The translations under genes and the position numbers were made by a program. A stretch of 45,293 bases of DNA, taken from Micrococcaceae bacterium. GTDB lineage: Bacteria; Actinomycetota; Actinomycetes; Actinomycetales; Micrococcaceae. The stretch's first letter is position 1. Each line of letters starts with the position of its first letter. Below are positions 33,844 to 41,946 of this stretch, piece after piece. The DNA is taken from assembly GCA_025465475.1 (NCBI GenBank), contig JAODMR010000002.1, positions 1-45,293 of the forward strand, given 5' to 3'. A model generated the notes under the pieces. It was given only the letters and a program-made list of their open reading frames with translations, was not told the origin of the DNA and ran no database searches.

Positions 33844-34824
33844 CTACAAGTTCGGCCGCTGACCGCCGTTGTTGGGGTCCCGCCCAGCCCGCCGATTGAG
33901 CAACGCAGCCAGATTGTCAGCAGTTTCCGCATCGGGCGCCCCGAGGACAGCCCCTCCCCCGTCGCTCAGGCGCACGGCGACGGCGGGCCCGCTCGCAGCA
34001 AGGTAGGAGGCGGATCCGGCGCGGCGCCGGTAACCCCATCCGCCATACCTGGCAGCAGTAACAACCGTCGGAGCGGCTGCCTCGATCGCCAGTGCCCGCA
34101 ACCGCAGCACAGGCACTGCTCCAGCGATGCGGACCACAACGCCACTGCGGTCAGCCTCCACCCGGGCGCTGAGGAACAACAGAATCAGCACGGCGAGCAC
34201 CGGCAAGAGGAGTCCCAACCAGGGCTGCAACAGCGCCAGCAGGGCTCCGGGAAATACGCCGGCCAGCAGGATCATGATGACCACGGAACTGCGGGGGTGC
34301 AGCCAGTAGGCTTGCCGGTCCCGGGCAAGATCGGGGTCCAGTTCGTACTGCAGGGCCTCCTCGTCGCGCCGGGTCCATTGTTCGTCGGGCTTGAACGCGA
34401 ATCCCAGGACGACAGCCAAAGCCAGCGAGGCTCCGCTGCCCATTGCCAGCACGATGGAGTCGAACTGCACCCGAGGAGTGTCCGATCTGCCCGCCTGACC
34501 CACCAAGTCGGAGGCAAAGAGCGTCGTCAGCAGCAAGGCGACACCTGTTGCACCGGCCAACAGCACCCGGCGAAGAGCGGCCGGTAAGCGGGTCCGTGCG
34601 GCCTGGGTGCCTATTCCTGTTCCCACGACGGCGATGAGAACCGCAGCCACGGCCAGGTAACCGCCGATAGGGAGCGCGTCCCCGCCCCAGGGCAGCACCA
34701 CGCCCAGACGGACGTCGTTCCGCAGCAACAGGCCTGAGACCGCGAACAGGGCGGCCAGCAGCACAGGGAACCCGATGGCGAAGCGCAGCGCGCGGACGTC
34801 AATGTGGTCGTTGCCTGTGCTCAT
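33844..34824 (-). CDS. Multi-pass membrane protein, unknown function
   Basis: A 326-residue protein with about five hydrophobic segments (residues 12-35, 52-72, 86-106, 122-142 and a double stretch at 180-220), a hydrophilic connecting loop (KPDEQWTRRDEEALQYELDP), and a soluble C-terminal domain of about 105 residues that resembles the small beta domain following DUF1648-type membrane parts. I do not recognise a function. TAGGCT ends six bases before the ATG at 34824, and no ribosome binding site is seen, so a leaderless transcript is likely. The gene is divergent from pepN. Confidence 0.75.
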   Translation of the reverse strand: MSTGNDHIDVRALRFAIGFPVLLAALFAVSGLLLRNDVRLGVVLPWGGDALPIGGYLAVAAVLIAVVGTGIGTQAARTRLPAALRRVLLAGATGVALLLTTLFASDLVGQAGRSDTPRVQFDSIVLAMGSGASLALAVVLGFAFKPDEQWTRRDEEALQYELDPDLARDRQAYWLHPRSSVVIMILLAGVFPGALLALLQPWLGLLLPVLAVLILLFLSARVEADRSGVVVRIAGAVPVLRLRALAIEAAAPTVVTAARYGGWGYRRRAGSASYLAASGPAVAVRLSDGGGAVLGAPDAETADNLAALLNRRAGRDPNNGGQRPNL

Positions 34825-34830
34825 GCTTCC

Positions 34831-34836
34831 AGCCTA
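34831..34836 (-). promoter_or_regulatory. Candidate -10 for a leaderless membrane-protein transcript
   Basis: TAGGCT on the minus strand, exactly six bases before the ATG at 34824. Confidence 0.4.
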
Positions 34837-34965
34837 GAACGCGGCGGGCCGCCGGGGCACGGACGGAAGTGCCATTCCCTCCCGGCAAGTGAAAGAATGG
34901 TTTCACATTGTCGTAGGGCCATGGCCGGCGGCATTCCCATCCGCAAACTCCTCGGAGGCACCAGT

Positions 34966-37542
34966 ATGGCAGCGACAAAATCGGCAGACCGGAACATTAC
35001 CAGGGCCGAAGCGCAGGAGCGGGCGGCACTGCTCTCCGTTGAGTCCTACGACATATCCCTGGACCTGACCGAGGGGCCCCGAACCTTCTCCTCCACCACC
35101 GTCGTAACCTTTCGCGCAAGCGCCGGTGCTTCCAGCTTCATTGACGCCATCACCGACACCGTGCACGAGGTGACCCTCAACGGCGTCGCACTGGACCCCG
35201 CCGAGGTCTCCAACGGTTCCCGCATCCACCTGCCGGATCTGGCCGAACACAACGTCCTCACGGTCCGTGCCGACGCGCTTTACATGAACACCGGCGAGGG
35301 CCTGCACCGCTTCGTCGACCCGGTGGACGACGAGGTCTACCTGTACAGCCAGTTCGAGGTTCCCGACAGCCGCAGGATGTTCGCGGTCTTTGAACAGCCC
35401 GACCTGAAGGCGCCCTTCACGTTCCACATCACAGCCCCGGCGCACTGGGACGTCATCTCCAACTCCCCGACCCCTGACCCGGTGGACGCCGGACCGGACG
35501 CCGACGGCGGTCCCCGCAGCACCTGGCACTTTGAACCGACGCCCGTGCTGGCCTCCTATGTCACCGCCCTGATTGCCGGCCCCTACCAGTCGGTCCGCAG
35601 TGAACTGACCAGTTCCGACGGACGTGTCATCCCGCTGGGCGTTTTTGCCCGCCGGTCCCTGATGCAATACATGGACGCGGAGAACGTGTTTGAACTGACG
35701 CGGCAGGGTTTTGAATTCTTTGAGGCGCAGTTCGGCACGCCGTACCCGTTCGCAAAGTACGACCAGCTGTTCGTCCCCGAGTTCAATGCAGGAGCCATGG
35801 AAAACGCCGGGGCCGTGACGTTCCTGGAAAGCTACGTCTTCCGCTCGAAAGTCACCGAAGCGACGGTTGAGCGGCGTGCGATCACCATCCTGCACGAGCT
35901 GGCCCACATGTGGTTTGGGGACCTGGTCACGATGCGCTGGTGGAACGACCTGTGGCTGAACGAGTCCTTCGCCGAGTTCATGTCAACCCTGGCCGCGGCC
36001 GAAAACACCCGCTACACCGGCGCATGGACAACCTTTGCCTCGCTGGAGAAGTCGTGGGCTTACCGGCAGGACCAGCTGCCCACCACGCATCCCATCGTTG
36101 CGGAGATCCGTGATCTGGAGGACGTGCTGGTGAACTTCGATGGCATCACTTATGCAAAGGGCGCCTCCGTGCTCCGGCAGCTGGTCGCCTGGGTGGGCCA
36201 GGAGGAGTTCATGGCGGGCGTTCGCAGCTACTTCAGCAAGCACGCCTGGCAGAACACGGAACTCGTTGACCTGCTCGGAGAGCTGGAGGCCTCCAGCGGC
36301 AGGGACCTGCAGCAGTGGTCCCAGCTGTGGCTCGAAACGGCTGGCGTGAACACCCTGCGTCCGGAGTTGTCAGTGGACGACGACGGCGTCCTCACCTCCT
36401 TCGCGGTGCTTCAGTCGGCAGTGGCGGACTTTCCCACCATCCGACCGCACCGGGCCGCGATCGGGTTCTACAACCTTCAGGACGACGGAAAACTGGTTCG
36501 GGACCACCGGGTGGAGCTGGACATCGACGGGGAGCGGACCGAGGTGCCGGACCTGGTTGGCCAGCCGCAACCGGCGTTGATCCTGGTCAACGACGACGAC
36601 TTCGCCTACGCAAAGGTGCGGATGGATCCGGCATCGCTGGCTACCGCCAAGGCGCATCTGAAGGACTTCGCGGAGTCACTGCCCCGCACGCTGGTCTGGG
36701 CCTCAGCTTGGGACGCCGCCCGCGACGGTGAGACGCCGGCCAGGGAGTACGTGGAACTGGTGCTGGCCAACATCGGTTCGGAGTCCGACTCCACCGTGGT
36801 CACGGTGCTGCTGCGGCAGCTGGTCACCACGCTGACGTTCTACGTGGCGCCGGAGCATGCCGCCGAACTGACGGTCTCCGCCGGCGACACGCTGTGGTCC
36901 CTGAGCCAGGCGGCGGAGCCGGGCTCCGACTCCCAGCTCCAGTTCGTCAAGGCCTACGCCGGCCTGGCGCGCACCGAGACCCAGTTGGACACCGTCGCCG
37001 GACTGCTGGAGGGAAGCACCACGCTTCCCGAACTCAGCATGGACCAGGACCTGCGCTGGGAACTGCTCACCTCATTGGTCGCCGGGGGCCGCCTAGCAGC
37101 CGAAGACATCAACGCGGAACTGGAGCGCGACAACACCCAGACCGGCCAGCTCGCAGCCGCGGGGGCACGGGCGGCGATCCCCACCGTGGAAGCCAAGCAG
37201 GCGACCTGGGACGCCGTCGTCGTCTCCGGGGACATGCCCAACGCGGCCCAGCGTGCGGCGATCGCCGGGTTCACGCGCGTCAACGACACGGCCCTGCTTG
37301 AACCTTTTGCCGACCAGTACTTCTCGTCCATACGAAAGGTGTGGGCCAGCAAGTCGCACGAAATCAGCCAGCAGATCGTCGTTGGTCTGTTCCCCGCACA
37401 GCTGGTTTCCCAGGCCACCCTTGACGCCACGGACGCCTTCCTGGCCGACCTGGACAGCGAGACGCCCGCGCTGCGCCGGTTGGTGTTGGAAAGCCGGGAC
37501 GGCATCGTGCGTGCACTCAAGGCCCGCGCCGCGGACCGCTAA
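34966..37542 (+). CDS. pepN: Aminopeptidase N (M1 family)
   Basis: A zinc aminopeptidase that trims N-terminal residues from peptides produced by Clp and other proteases. The exopeptidase motif GAMEN is at 276-280 and the zinc site HELAH at 310-314, with the third ligand Glu333 in NESFAEF, the exact HExxH-(18)-E spacing. The C-terminal half is an ERAP1_C-like helical domain. The ATG at 34966 is chosen for GGAGG seven bases upstream, giving 858 residues. The longer frame beginning at 34804 overlaps the divergent gene and is not supported. Repeats follow the stop codon directly. Confidence 0.96.
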   Translation: MAATKSADRNITRAEAQERAALLSVESYDISLDLTEGPRTFSSTTVVTFRASAGASSFIDAITDTVHEVTLNGVALDPAEVSNGSRIHLPDLAEHNVLTVRADALYMNTGEGLHRFVDPVDDEVYLYSQFEVPDSRRMFAVFEQPDLKAPFTFHITAPAHWDVISNSPTPDPVDAGPDADGGPRSTWHFEPTPVLASYVTALIAGPYQSVRSELTSSDGRVIPLGVFARRSLMQYMDAENVFELTRQGFEFFEAQFGTPYPFAKYDQLFVPEFNAGAMENAGAVTFLESYVFRSKVTEATVERRAITILHELAHMWFGDLVTMRWWNDLWLNESFAEFMSTLAAAENTRYTGAWTTFASLEKSWAYRQDQLPTTHPIVAEIRDLEDVLVNFDGITYAKGASVLRQLVAWVGQEEFMAGVRSYFSKHAWQNTELVDLLGELEASSGRDLQQWSQLWLETAGVNTLRPELSVDDDGVLTSFAVLQSAVADFPTIRPHRAAIGFYNLQDDGKLVRDHRVELDIDGERTEVPDLVGQPQPALILVNDDDFAYAKVRMDPASLATAKAHLKDFAESLPRTLVWASAWDAARDGETPAREYVELVLANIGSESDSTVVTVLLRQLVTTLTFYVAPEHAAELTVSAGDTLWSLSQAAEPGSDSQLQFVKAYAGLARTETQLDTVAGLLEGSTTLPELSMDQDLRWELLTSLVAGGRLAAEDINAELERDNTQTGQLAAAGARAAIPTVEAKQATWDAVVVSGDMPNAAQRAAIAGFTRVNDTALLEPFADQYFSSIRKVWASKSHEISQQIVVGLFPAQLVSQATLDATDAFLADLDSETPALRRLVLESRDGIVRALKARAADR

Positions 37543-37567
37543 CCCCTCCCCCGCCGGTCGGCCCGCC

Positions 37568-37785
37568 GGTGGTCGAGCCCGGTGGTCGAGCCTGTCGAGA
37601 CCCCCGCCCGGTGGTCGAGCCTGTCGAGACCCCCGCCCGGTGGTCGAGCTTGTCGAGACCCCGGCCCGATCTCGACAAGCTCGATCAACGCGACAGGCTC
37701 GATCGCCGTCCGGATCTCGACAAGCTCGATCAACGCGACGGGGTCGATCACCGCTCGATCTCGACGGGGTCGATCATCGAGGGGG
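37568..37785. repeat. Palindromic repeat array between pepN and the OsmC gene
   Basis: A partial forward unit at 37568, three full 29-base forward units (37581, 37610, 37639; core GGTGGTCGAGCCTGTCGAGA), then reversed units from 37668 (GATCTCGACAAGCTCGATCA and variants) up to 37785. Forward and reverse parts can pair. The last reversed unit carries GTCGATCATCGAG, which recurs in the first codons of the OsmC gene (from 37802). It lies between genes of the same direction, so it may partly insulate the OsmC gene from pepN. Confidence 0.88.
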
Positions 37786-37790
37786 CTTTA

Positions 37791-38273
37791 ATGGGAGGCA
37801 TGTCGATCATCGAGCATTCGTATAAAGTCACGGTGAATTGGACCGGTAACAAGGGGACGGGTACCTCCGGTTACCGGTCCTACGGGCGCGACCACGAGGT
37901 GACCGCAGCCGGCCTGCCAGCCCTGCTGGGTTCGGCCGACCCGACGTTTCATGGCGACCGGGATCGGTGGAACCCGGAACAGCTCCTGCTCACGGCGCTG
38001 TCCCAGTGCCACATGTTGTCCTATCTGCACGTCGCCGTGCTGCACGGGGTCAGCGTCACCAGCTACGCCGATACCGCCGTCGGAACCCTGGTCCTTAACA
38101 GGGATGGCAGCGGCCAGTTCACCTCGGTGACGTTACGGCCCCGGCTGACCGTCGCGGATCCTGCCACGGCCACCCTGGCGGCAGAACTGCACGGCGAGGC
38201 GGCCGCCAAGTGCTTCATTGCCCGCAGCGTCAACTTTCCGGTCCTGCACGAGCCAACGGTCACGCCCGGCTGA
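37791..38273 (+). CDS. OsmC/Ohr family protein
   Basis: A 160-residue protein of the OsmC family, which reduces organic hydroperoxides with two cysteines. Visible: KVTVNWTGNKGTGTSGYRSY at the N terminus, NPEQLLLTALSQCHMLSYLHVA (first Cys in the central helix) and AAAKCFIARSV (second Cys near the end). The ATG at 37791 has GAGGGGG five bases upstream, partly provided by the repeat array. The frame is also open through the repeats to 37569, but that region encodes only repeat peptides (VVEPVETP) and should not be counted as protein. A second ATG at 37800 is possible. Confidence 0.88.
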   Translation: MGGMSIIEHSYKVTVNWTGNKGTGTSGYRSYGRDHEVTAAGLPALLGSADPTFHGDRDRWNPEQLLLTALSQCHMLSYLHVAVLHGVSVTSYADTAVGTLVLNRDGSGQFTSVTLRPRLTVADPATATLAAELHGEAAAKCFIARSVNFPVLHEPTVTPG

Positions 38274-38363
38274 CCCAGGCCCGGTTCAGATGCGCCAGCC
38301 GTAGCCTCCCGGGGCTAGGGTTGATGGGGACAGAATTGGGAAGTAAGGAAGGGCGCCGTTTTC

Positions 38364-39113
38364 GTGAGGTTTAATTGGGATGAACTGTGGCCCAGGCTGG
38401 CGGAATCCGGTTTGGTGATCCTGGTCGGCCTGCTGGTGTGGGCAGTCCTGCGGTTCATCATTTCCCGCATTGTGACCAGGGTCGGCAGCGGTTACTCCAT
38501 CCTGCGGCACGGCTTCAAATGGGCCCACCCCGTCCTGCGGAACCTGGACAGCCAGCGGCGGGTGCAGCGTGCGGAAACCATCGGCTCCCTGCTGAATTCC
38601 GTAGTTACCGTCGTGGTGGCCGTGATCGTCATCATCTACGTCCTCAAGCAGTTGGGCGTAGATATCGCACCCTTGCTGACCAGCGTGGGAATCCTCGGTG
38701 TCGCCATCGGTTTCGGCTGCCAGCAGCTGATCCGGGACTTCCTGGCGGGGATCTTCATCACGCTTGAAGACCAGTACGGCATCGGTGACGTCATCGAGAC
38801 CAGCGAAGTGGTGGGCATCGTGGAGTCCGTCGGCCTGCGCATCACGCGCATCCGGTCCGACGACGGCGCCATCTGGTATCTGCGCAACGGCGAAATCCTA
38901 CGAGTGGGGAATCGCTCGCAGGGTGATTACGTTGCCCCCATGGAAGAGGATAATCCGGCCCCCGAAGCCGCCCAGATTCCGGCGACCGTTCCCGCCGGAA
39001 CCGGTGTCGGGATGCGGGCAGGTGCCAGCCCGGCAGCGGCCGGGACCGGAGCCGCGAATGATCCGCACCCCTCGACCCGGGAACGTCCGATCCAGCAGAA
39101 GGCAGGCGAATGA
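38364..39113 (+). CDS. Small mechanosensitive channel, MscS family
   Basis: A 249-residue protein with two N-terminal membrane spans (about 15-38 and 72-94), the pore-lining helix with the small-residue pattern [21 protein letters not shown], and the beta domain ([25 protein letters not shown]...[10 protein letters not shown]). The C-terminal alpha/beta part of full MscS is missing and is replaced by a Pro/Ala/Gly-rich tail of about 60 residues that looks disordered. Start: GTG at 38364, with AAGGAAGGG upstream at a slightly long spacing. Its stop codon overlaps the start of the globin gene by four bases, so the two are translated together. Confidence 0.9.
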   Translation: MRFNWDELWPRLAESGLVILVGLLVWAVLRFIISRIVTRVGSGYSILRHGFKWAHPVLRNLDSQRRVQRAETIGSLLNSVVTVVVAVIVIIYVLKQLGVDIAPLLTSVGILGVAIGFGCQQLIRDFLAGIFITLEDQYGIGDVIETSEVVGIVESVGLRITRIRSDDGAIWYLRNGEILRVGNRSQGDYVAPMEEDNPAPEAAQIPATVPAGTGVGMRAGASPAAAGTGAANDPHPSTRERPIQQKAGE

Positions 39114-39631
39114 TGAGCAGCGACAAGCCACAGCCCGGTGGCGTCTCCGACGTTCCTGCCCCGGGTGGCTCTCCGGCGGGGATTCCGATCCCCTCGCGTT
39201 TCGGACAACCACTCGCGCAGCTGATTCCGGCCGGTCCCCGCTTAGACCAGCCGGACTACACGGACAGCTTTTACGACGCCGTCGGCGGGCACGAAACGTT
39301 CGCCCGGCTGGTGCACATTTTTTACCAGGGCATCGCCGAGGATGACGTGCTGCGCCCCATGTACCCGGAGGAGGACCTGGGCCCCGCCGAGCAGCGGATG
39401 CTGCTGTTTCTGGAGCAATACTGGGGCGGGCCCCGGACGTACTTGGAACAGCGCGGCCATCCCCGCCTGCGCATGCGGCACGCTCCGTTCGCTGTGACGC
39501 CGGAGGCCCGCGACCGTTGGCTGCTGCACATGAGGACCGCCGTCGACGCCCTGCAGCTTTCGCCCCTGCACGAGGGCACCCTGTGGGATTACCTGGAGCG
39601 GGCAGCGCATTCCATGGTCAACTCCGCTTAG
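39110..39631 (+). CDS. glbO: Truncated haemoglobin, group II (GlbO type)
   Basis: A 173-residue truncated globin of the HbO type that binds oxygen. After an unstructured Pro/Gly-rich extension of about 45 residues come [46 protein letters not shown] and the proximal histidine in RMRHAPFAV, then the RWLLHM tryptophan (G8) of group II globins. The ATG at 39110 shares ATGA with the stop of the mscS gene. An ATG in the next codon is also possible. The M. tuberculosis gene glbO (Rv2470) is in the same chromosomal block. Confidence 0.94.
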   Translation: MMSSDKPQPGGVSDVPAPGGSPAGIPIPSRFGQPLAQLIPAGPRLDQPDYTDSFYDAVGGHETFARLVHIFYQGIAEDDVLRPMYPEEDLGPAEQRMLLFLEQYWGGPRTYLEQRGHPRLRMRHAPFAVTPEARDRWLLHMRTAVDALQLSPLHEGTLWDYLERAAHSMVNSA

Positions 39632-39684
39632 GCCCGATTAGGTCCTTCCGCACTTTGCAGCAGCGGCGGGGTCTCGGTTGCTGA

Positions 39685-40356
39685 TCAGAGCAGTGTGGCC
39701 GCCGGCTTGATCAGCACATGGCCGCGGTCGCTGCTCAGGCGCAGCCAGCGGTGCGAACGGAACACCGCAGCCTGCTCACCGGGCGCGGCAAACCCCAGCG
39801 TGTACGCGGCGAAGGCGGCGCCGGCGGGCAGTTCGGGGGCCGTGTCCTCCATGGCCCGGCCCCACACGGCGGCACGGGCGTTGTTAACGATCAATGCACC
39901 GGGATTGACCGGAAGAATCTGGGCCACCTCCCGCATGCCGTTCTTCGCCGCGGTGATCAGGGTGTCGCTGGTGAGGTCCCGTACTCGCTCCCAGCCGCCA
40001 CGCGGGGCGGTGATTCCTGCCCACGACTCGTTCACGGTCACCGGCGGAACGGATAGCTCAACGCCGTCGGTGCCCATCCTGGCCAATCGGTCGGCGACGG
40101 CGGACAGCGGAACGGTGACATCGACGTCGGCCGCTTCGGAAAGTGCCATGGTGCGCAGTCCCAATACTGTCGGCGTCCCTTCACCAAGCAGTTTGGGCCG
40201 AAGAACGGCCACGTAGGCAGCCAGCACCGTGCCGTGCGCTGAGAGCCGGATAGCGCCGTCGTCGGCCGTCCGCGCCCTGGTGACGTAAGTCCGCAGGTCA
40301 GCGGCAGTACCCGGATCGGCGAGGCGGAGGAACTGCTGAAGCGTGGAGGTGGTCAT
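39685..40356 (-). CDS. Conserved hypothetical protein
   Basis: A 223-residue soluble protein without signal peptide or membrane span. It begins MTTSTLQQFLRLADPGTAAD and has a regular alpha/beta pattern with ALSEAADVDVTVPLSAVADRL and a C-terminal RSHRWLRLSSDRGHV. I do not recognise a family with a known activity. The ATG at 40356 is chosen because it restores a normal N terminus; the frame upstream runs through the next gene. TAGGAT lies seven bases before the ATG. It is 10 bases downstream of the thioesterase gene and convergent with glbO. Confidence 0.75.
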   Translation of the reverse strand: MTTSTLQQFLRLADPGTAADLRTYVTRARTADDGAIRLSAHGTVLAAYVAVLRPKLLGEGTPTVLGLRTMALSEAADVDVTVPLSAVADRLARMGTDGVELSVPPVTVNESWAGITAPRGGWERVRDLTSDTLITAAKNGMREVAQILPVNPGALIVNNARAAVWGRAMEDTAPELPAGAAFAAYTLGFAAPGEQAAVFRSHRWLRLSSDRGHVLIKPAATLL

Positions 40357-40366
40357 GGGAGGAATC

Positions 40367-40885
40367 CTAGGATGTGATGGCTGCAGCGACCGCAGCGGGG
40401 CGGGCAGAAGCGGGACGACGGCGGAACGGCACGTTCTCCCCAAGCCAGGTTTCCAGGGCGTGGCGTTGTGGACCGTCCAACCGGACCGGCCGTCCCGTGC
40501 TCCGTGACACCAGAACCATGGATGAACTGGCCTGGGCATAAACGACGGATCCATCCTTTTCAGTCACGGTGTAACCAAACTCGAAACTGGACCCGCCAAG
40601 CTGGGTCACCCAGATGTTGACGTAGACCGGCTCCGGACGGAACACCAGCGGTGCGAGGTACTCAATTTCGTGGCGACCCACCAGGGTGAACAGGTCGGGC
40701 CCCACCAGATCATGAAAGGTCTGCTCCGGCCCGGCTCCGGCCCCTGCCGCCTGGCCCAGAGGCGTGTGCGTCAACTGCACGCGCGCGTCCTCCAGATACT
40801 GCAGGTAGGTCACGTTGTTCACATGGCCGTAGGAGTCGATGTCGCCGAATCGGATCTGCAAGGGAATCTGGATTACCGAGGCCAT
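40367..40885 (-). CDS. Acyl-CoA thioesterase, 4HBT hotdog fold
   Basis: A 172-residue hotdog thioesterase. The family signature is visible as IRFGDIDSYGHVNNVTYLQYLEDAR, with the catalytic aspartate in GDIDSYGHVNN, followed by FEFGYTVTEKDGSVVYAQASSSMVL. The C-terminal 25 residues are an Ala/Arg/Pro-rich tail. The ATG at 40885 is chosen because the hotdog domain starts a few residues later; AAGAAT ends six bases upstream and no ribosome binding site is present. It is divergent from tesB, an unrelated thioesterase fold pair. Confidence 0.88.
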   Translation of the reverse strand: MASVIQIPLQIRFGDIDSYGHVNNVTYLQYLEDARVQLTHTPLGQAAGAGAGPEQTFHDLVGPDLFTLVGRHEIEYLAPLVFRPEPVYVNIWVTQLGGSSFEFGYTVTEKDGSVVYAQASSSMVLVSRSTGRPVRLDGPQRHALETWLGENVPFRRRPASARPAAVAAAITS

Positions 40886-40942
40886 CTGTCCATTCTTGCA
40901 AAGCGACCGGGCGGCGGCGAATCGTGGCCCGGACCACCATTC

Positions 40943-40972
40943 TTGGAAGGCTTTCCAACTGGCACATAGAGT
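40943..40972 (+). promoter_or_regulatory. Promoter of tesB, probably leaderless
   Basis: TTGGAA (40943-40948) and TAGAGT (40967-40972) are 18 bases apart, a good housekeeping promoter. Only six bases separate the -10 from the tesB ATG, so transcription should begin on or next to the A of the start codon. Confidence 0.6.
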
Positions 40973-40978
40973 TCTGGC

Positions 40979-41884
40979 ATGACTGAAATCCCCACGCCTT
41001 CCTCCCCCATGGAATCCCTGCTTGCCGTGCTGGACCTCAGCGATGCCGCCGGCGCGCACACCGATGAGGAGATTTTCGTGGGCATCTCGCAGCGTCAACC
41101 CGCTCAGCGGGTGTTCGGCGGCCAGGTGCTGGCGCAGTCACTGATCGCCGCGATCCGGACCGTGGACTCTGACCGGCCGGTCCACTCCATGCACGGCTAC
41201 TTTCTGCGCCCGGGCGACGCCAATCAGCCCATCACGTTCGGCGTGCAGCGACTGCGGGACGGACGATCGTTTTCAGCCCGCCGGACCCACGCCTACCAAA
41301 ACGGCGTTCCCATCCTGTCGATGATCGCGTCGTTCCAGGTTGCGGATGCCGGCATCGAGCACCAGAGCCGGATGCCCGAAGGCATGCCAGACCCGGAGAG
41401 TCTGCCCAGCGCGGCGGAGTTGCTGGACGGTTTCGATCACCCGGTGGCCCGGTCATGGGCAACGGAACGCCCTTTCGACATCCGGCATGTGGACGGCGCC
41501 ATCTACCTGCAGGTCGAAGGCGAGCAGGTGGCGCACCAGGCGGTGTGGATCAAGACGGTCGGCGCGATGCCGGAGGACCCAAACCTGCACCGCGCAGCCC
41601 TGGCATACGCCAGCGACTACACCCTGCTGGAGCCGTCGCTGCGGCCCCACGGCATCAGCTGGATCACTCGTGGGCTAAGCATCGCGAGCCTGGACCATGC
41701 CATGTGGTGGCACCGCCCGGTCAAGGTGGACGAGTGGCTGCTGTATGTGACCGAATCGCCCAGCGCGTCTGGAGCCAGGGGGCTCAACACGGGCAAGATC
41801 TTCAATCGTTCCGGCCAACTGGTGGCCTCGGTGGCCCAAGAGGGCATGATCCGGATTCCGCAGGAGCAGCTCGCCGGCCAGTAG
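40979..41884 (+). CDS. tesB: Acyl-CoA thioesterase II (TesB, double hotdog)
   Basis: A 301-residue double-hotdog acyl-CoA thioesterase. Typical segments are QRVFGGQVLAQSL, PVHSMHGYFLRPGD, FSARRTHAYQNG and, in the second half, YASDYTLLEP and ASLDHAMWWHRP (catalytic Asp in SLDHAMW). Length is in the normal range. No ribosome binding site is seen; the promoter lies right before the ATG. A two-way terminator separates it from convergent ettA. Confidence 0.94.
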   Translation: MTEIPTPSSPMESLLAVLDLSDAAGAHTDEEIFVGISQRQPAQRVFGGQVLAQSLIAAIRTVDSDRPVHSMHGYFLRPGDANQPITFGVQRLRDGRSFSARRTHAYQNGVPILSMIASFQVADAGIEHQSRMPEGMPDPESLPSAAELLDGFDHPVARSWATERPFDIRHVDGAIYLQVEGEQVAHQAVWIKTVGAMPEDPNLHRAALAYASDYTLLEPSLRPHGISWITRGLSIASLDHAMWWHRPVKVDEWLLYVTESPSASGARGLNTGKIFNRSGQLVASVAQEGMIRIPQEQLAGQ

Positions 41885-41898
41885 GGCACGAGACAGAC

Positions 41899-41940
41899 AA
41901 GAACAGGTGGCCGGCCCGCAAGGGCCGACCACCTGTTCTT
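41899..41940. terminator. Bidirectional terminator between tesB and ettA
   Basis: A nearly perfect 19-bp inverted repeat (AAGAACAGGTGG... against ...CCACCTGTTCTT) with a four-base loop lies between the stops of the two convergent genes. T-rich ends on both strands suit termination in both directions. Confidence 0.85.
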
Positions 41941-41946
41941 TGTGCC

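Noticed and set aside
37569-37790. N-terminal extension of the OsmC protein
   Set aside because: The extension is encoded only by the palindromic repeats and lies upstream of a good ribosome binding site and ATG at 37791.
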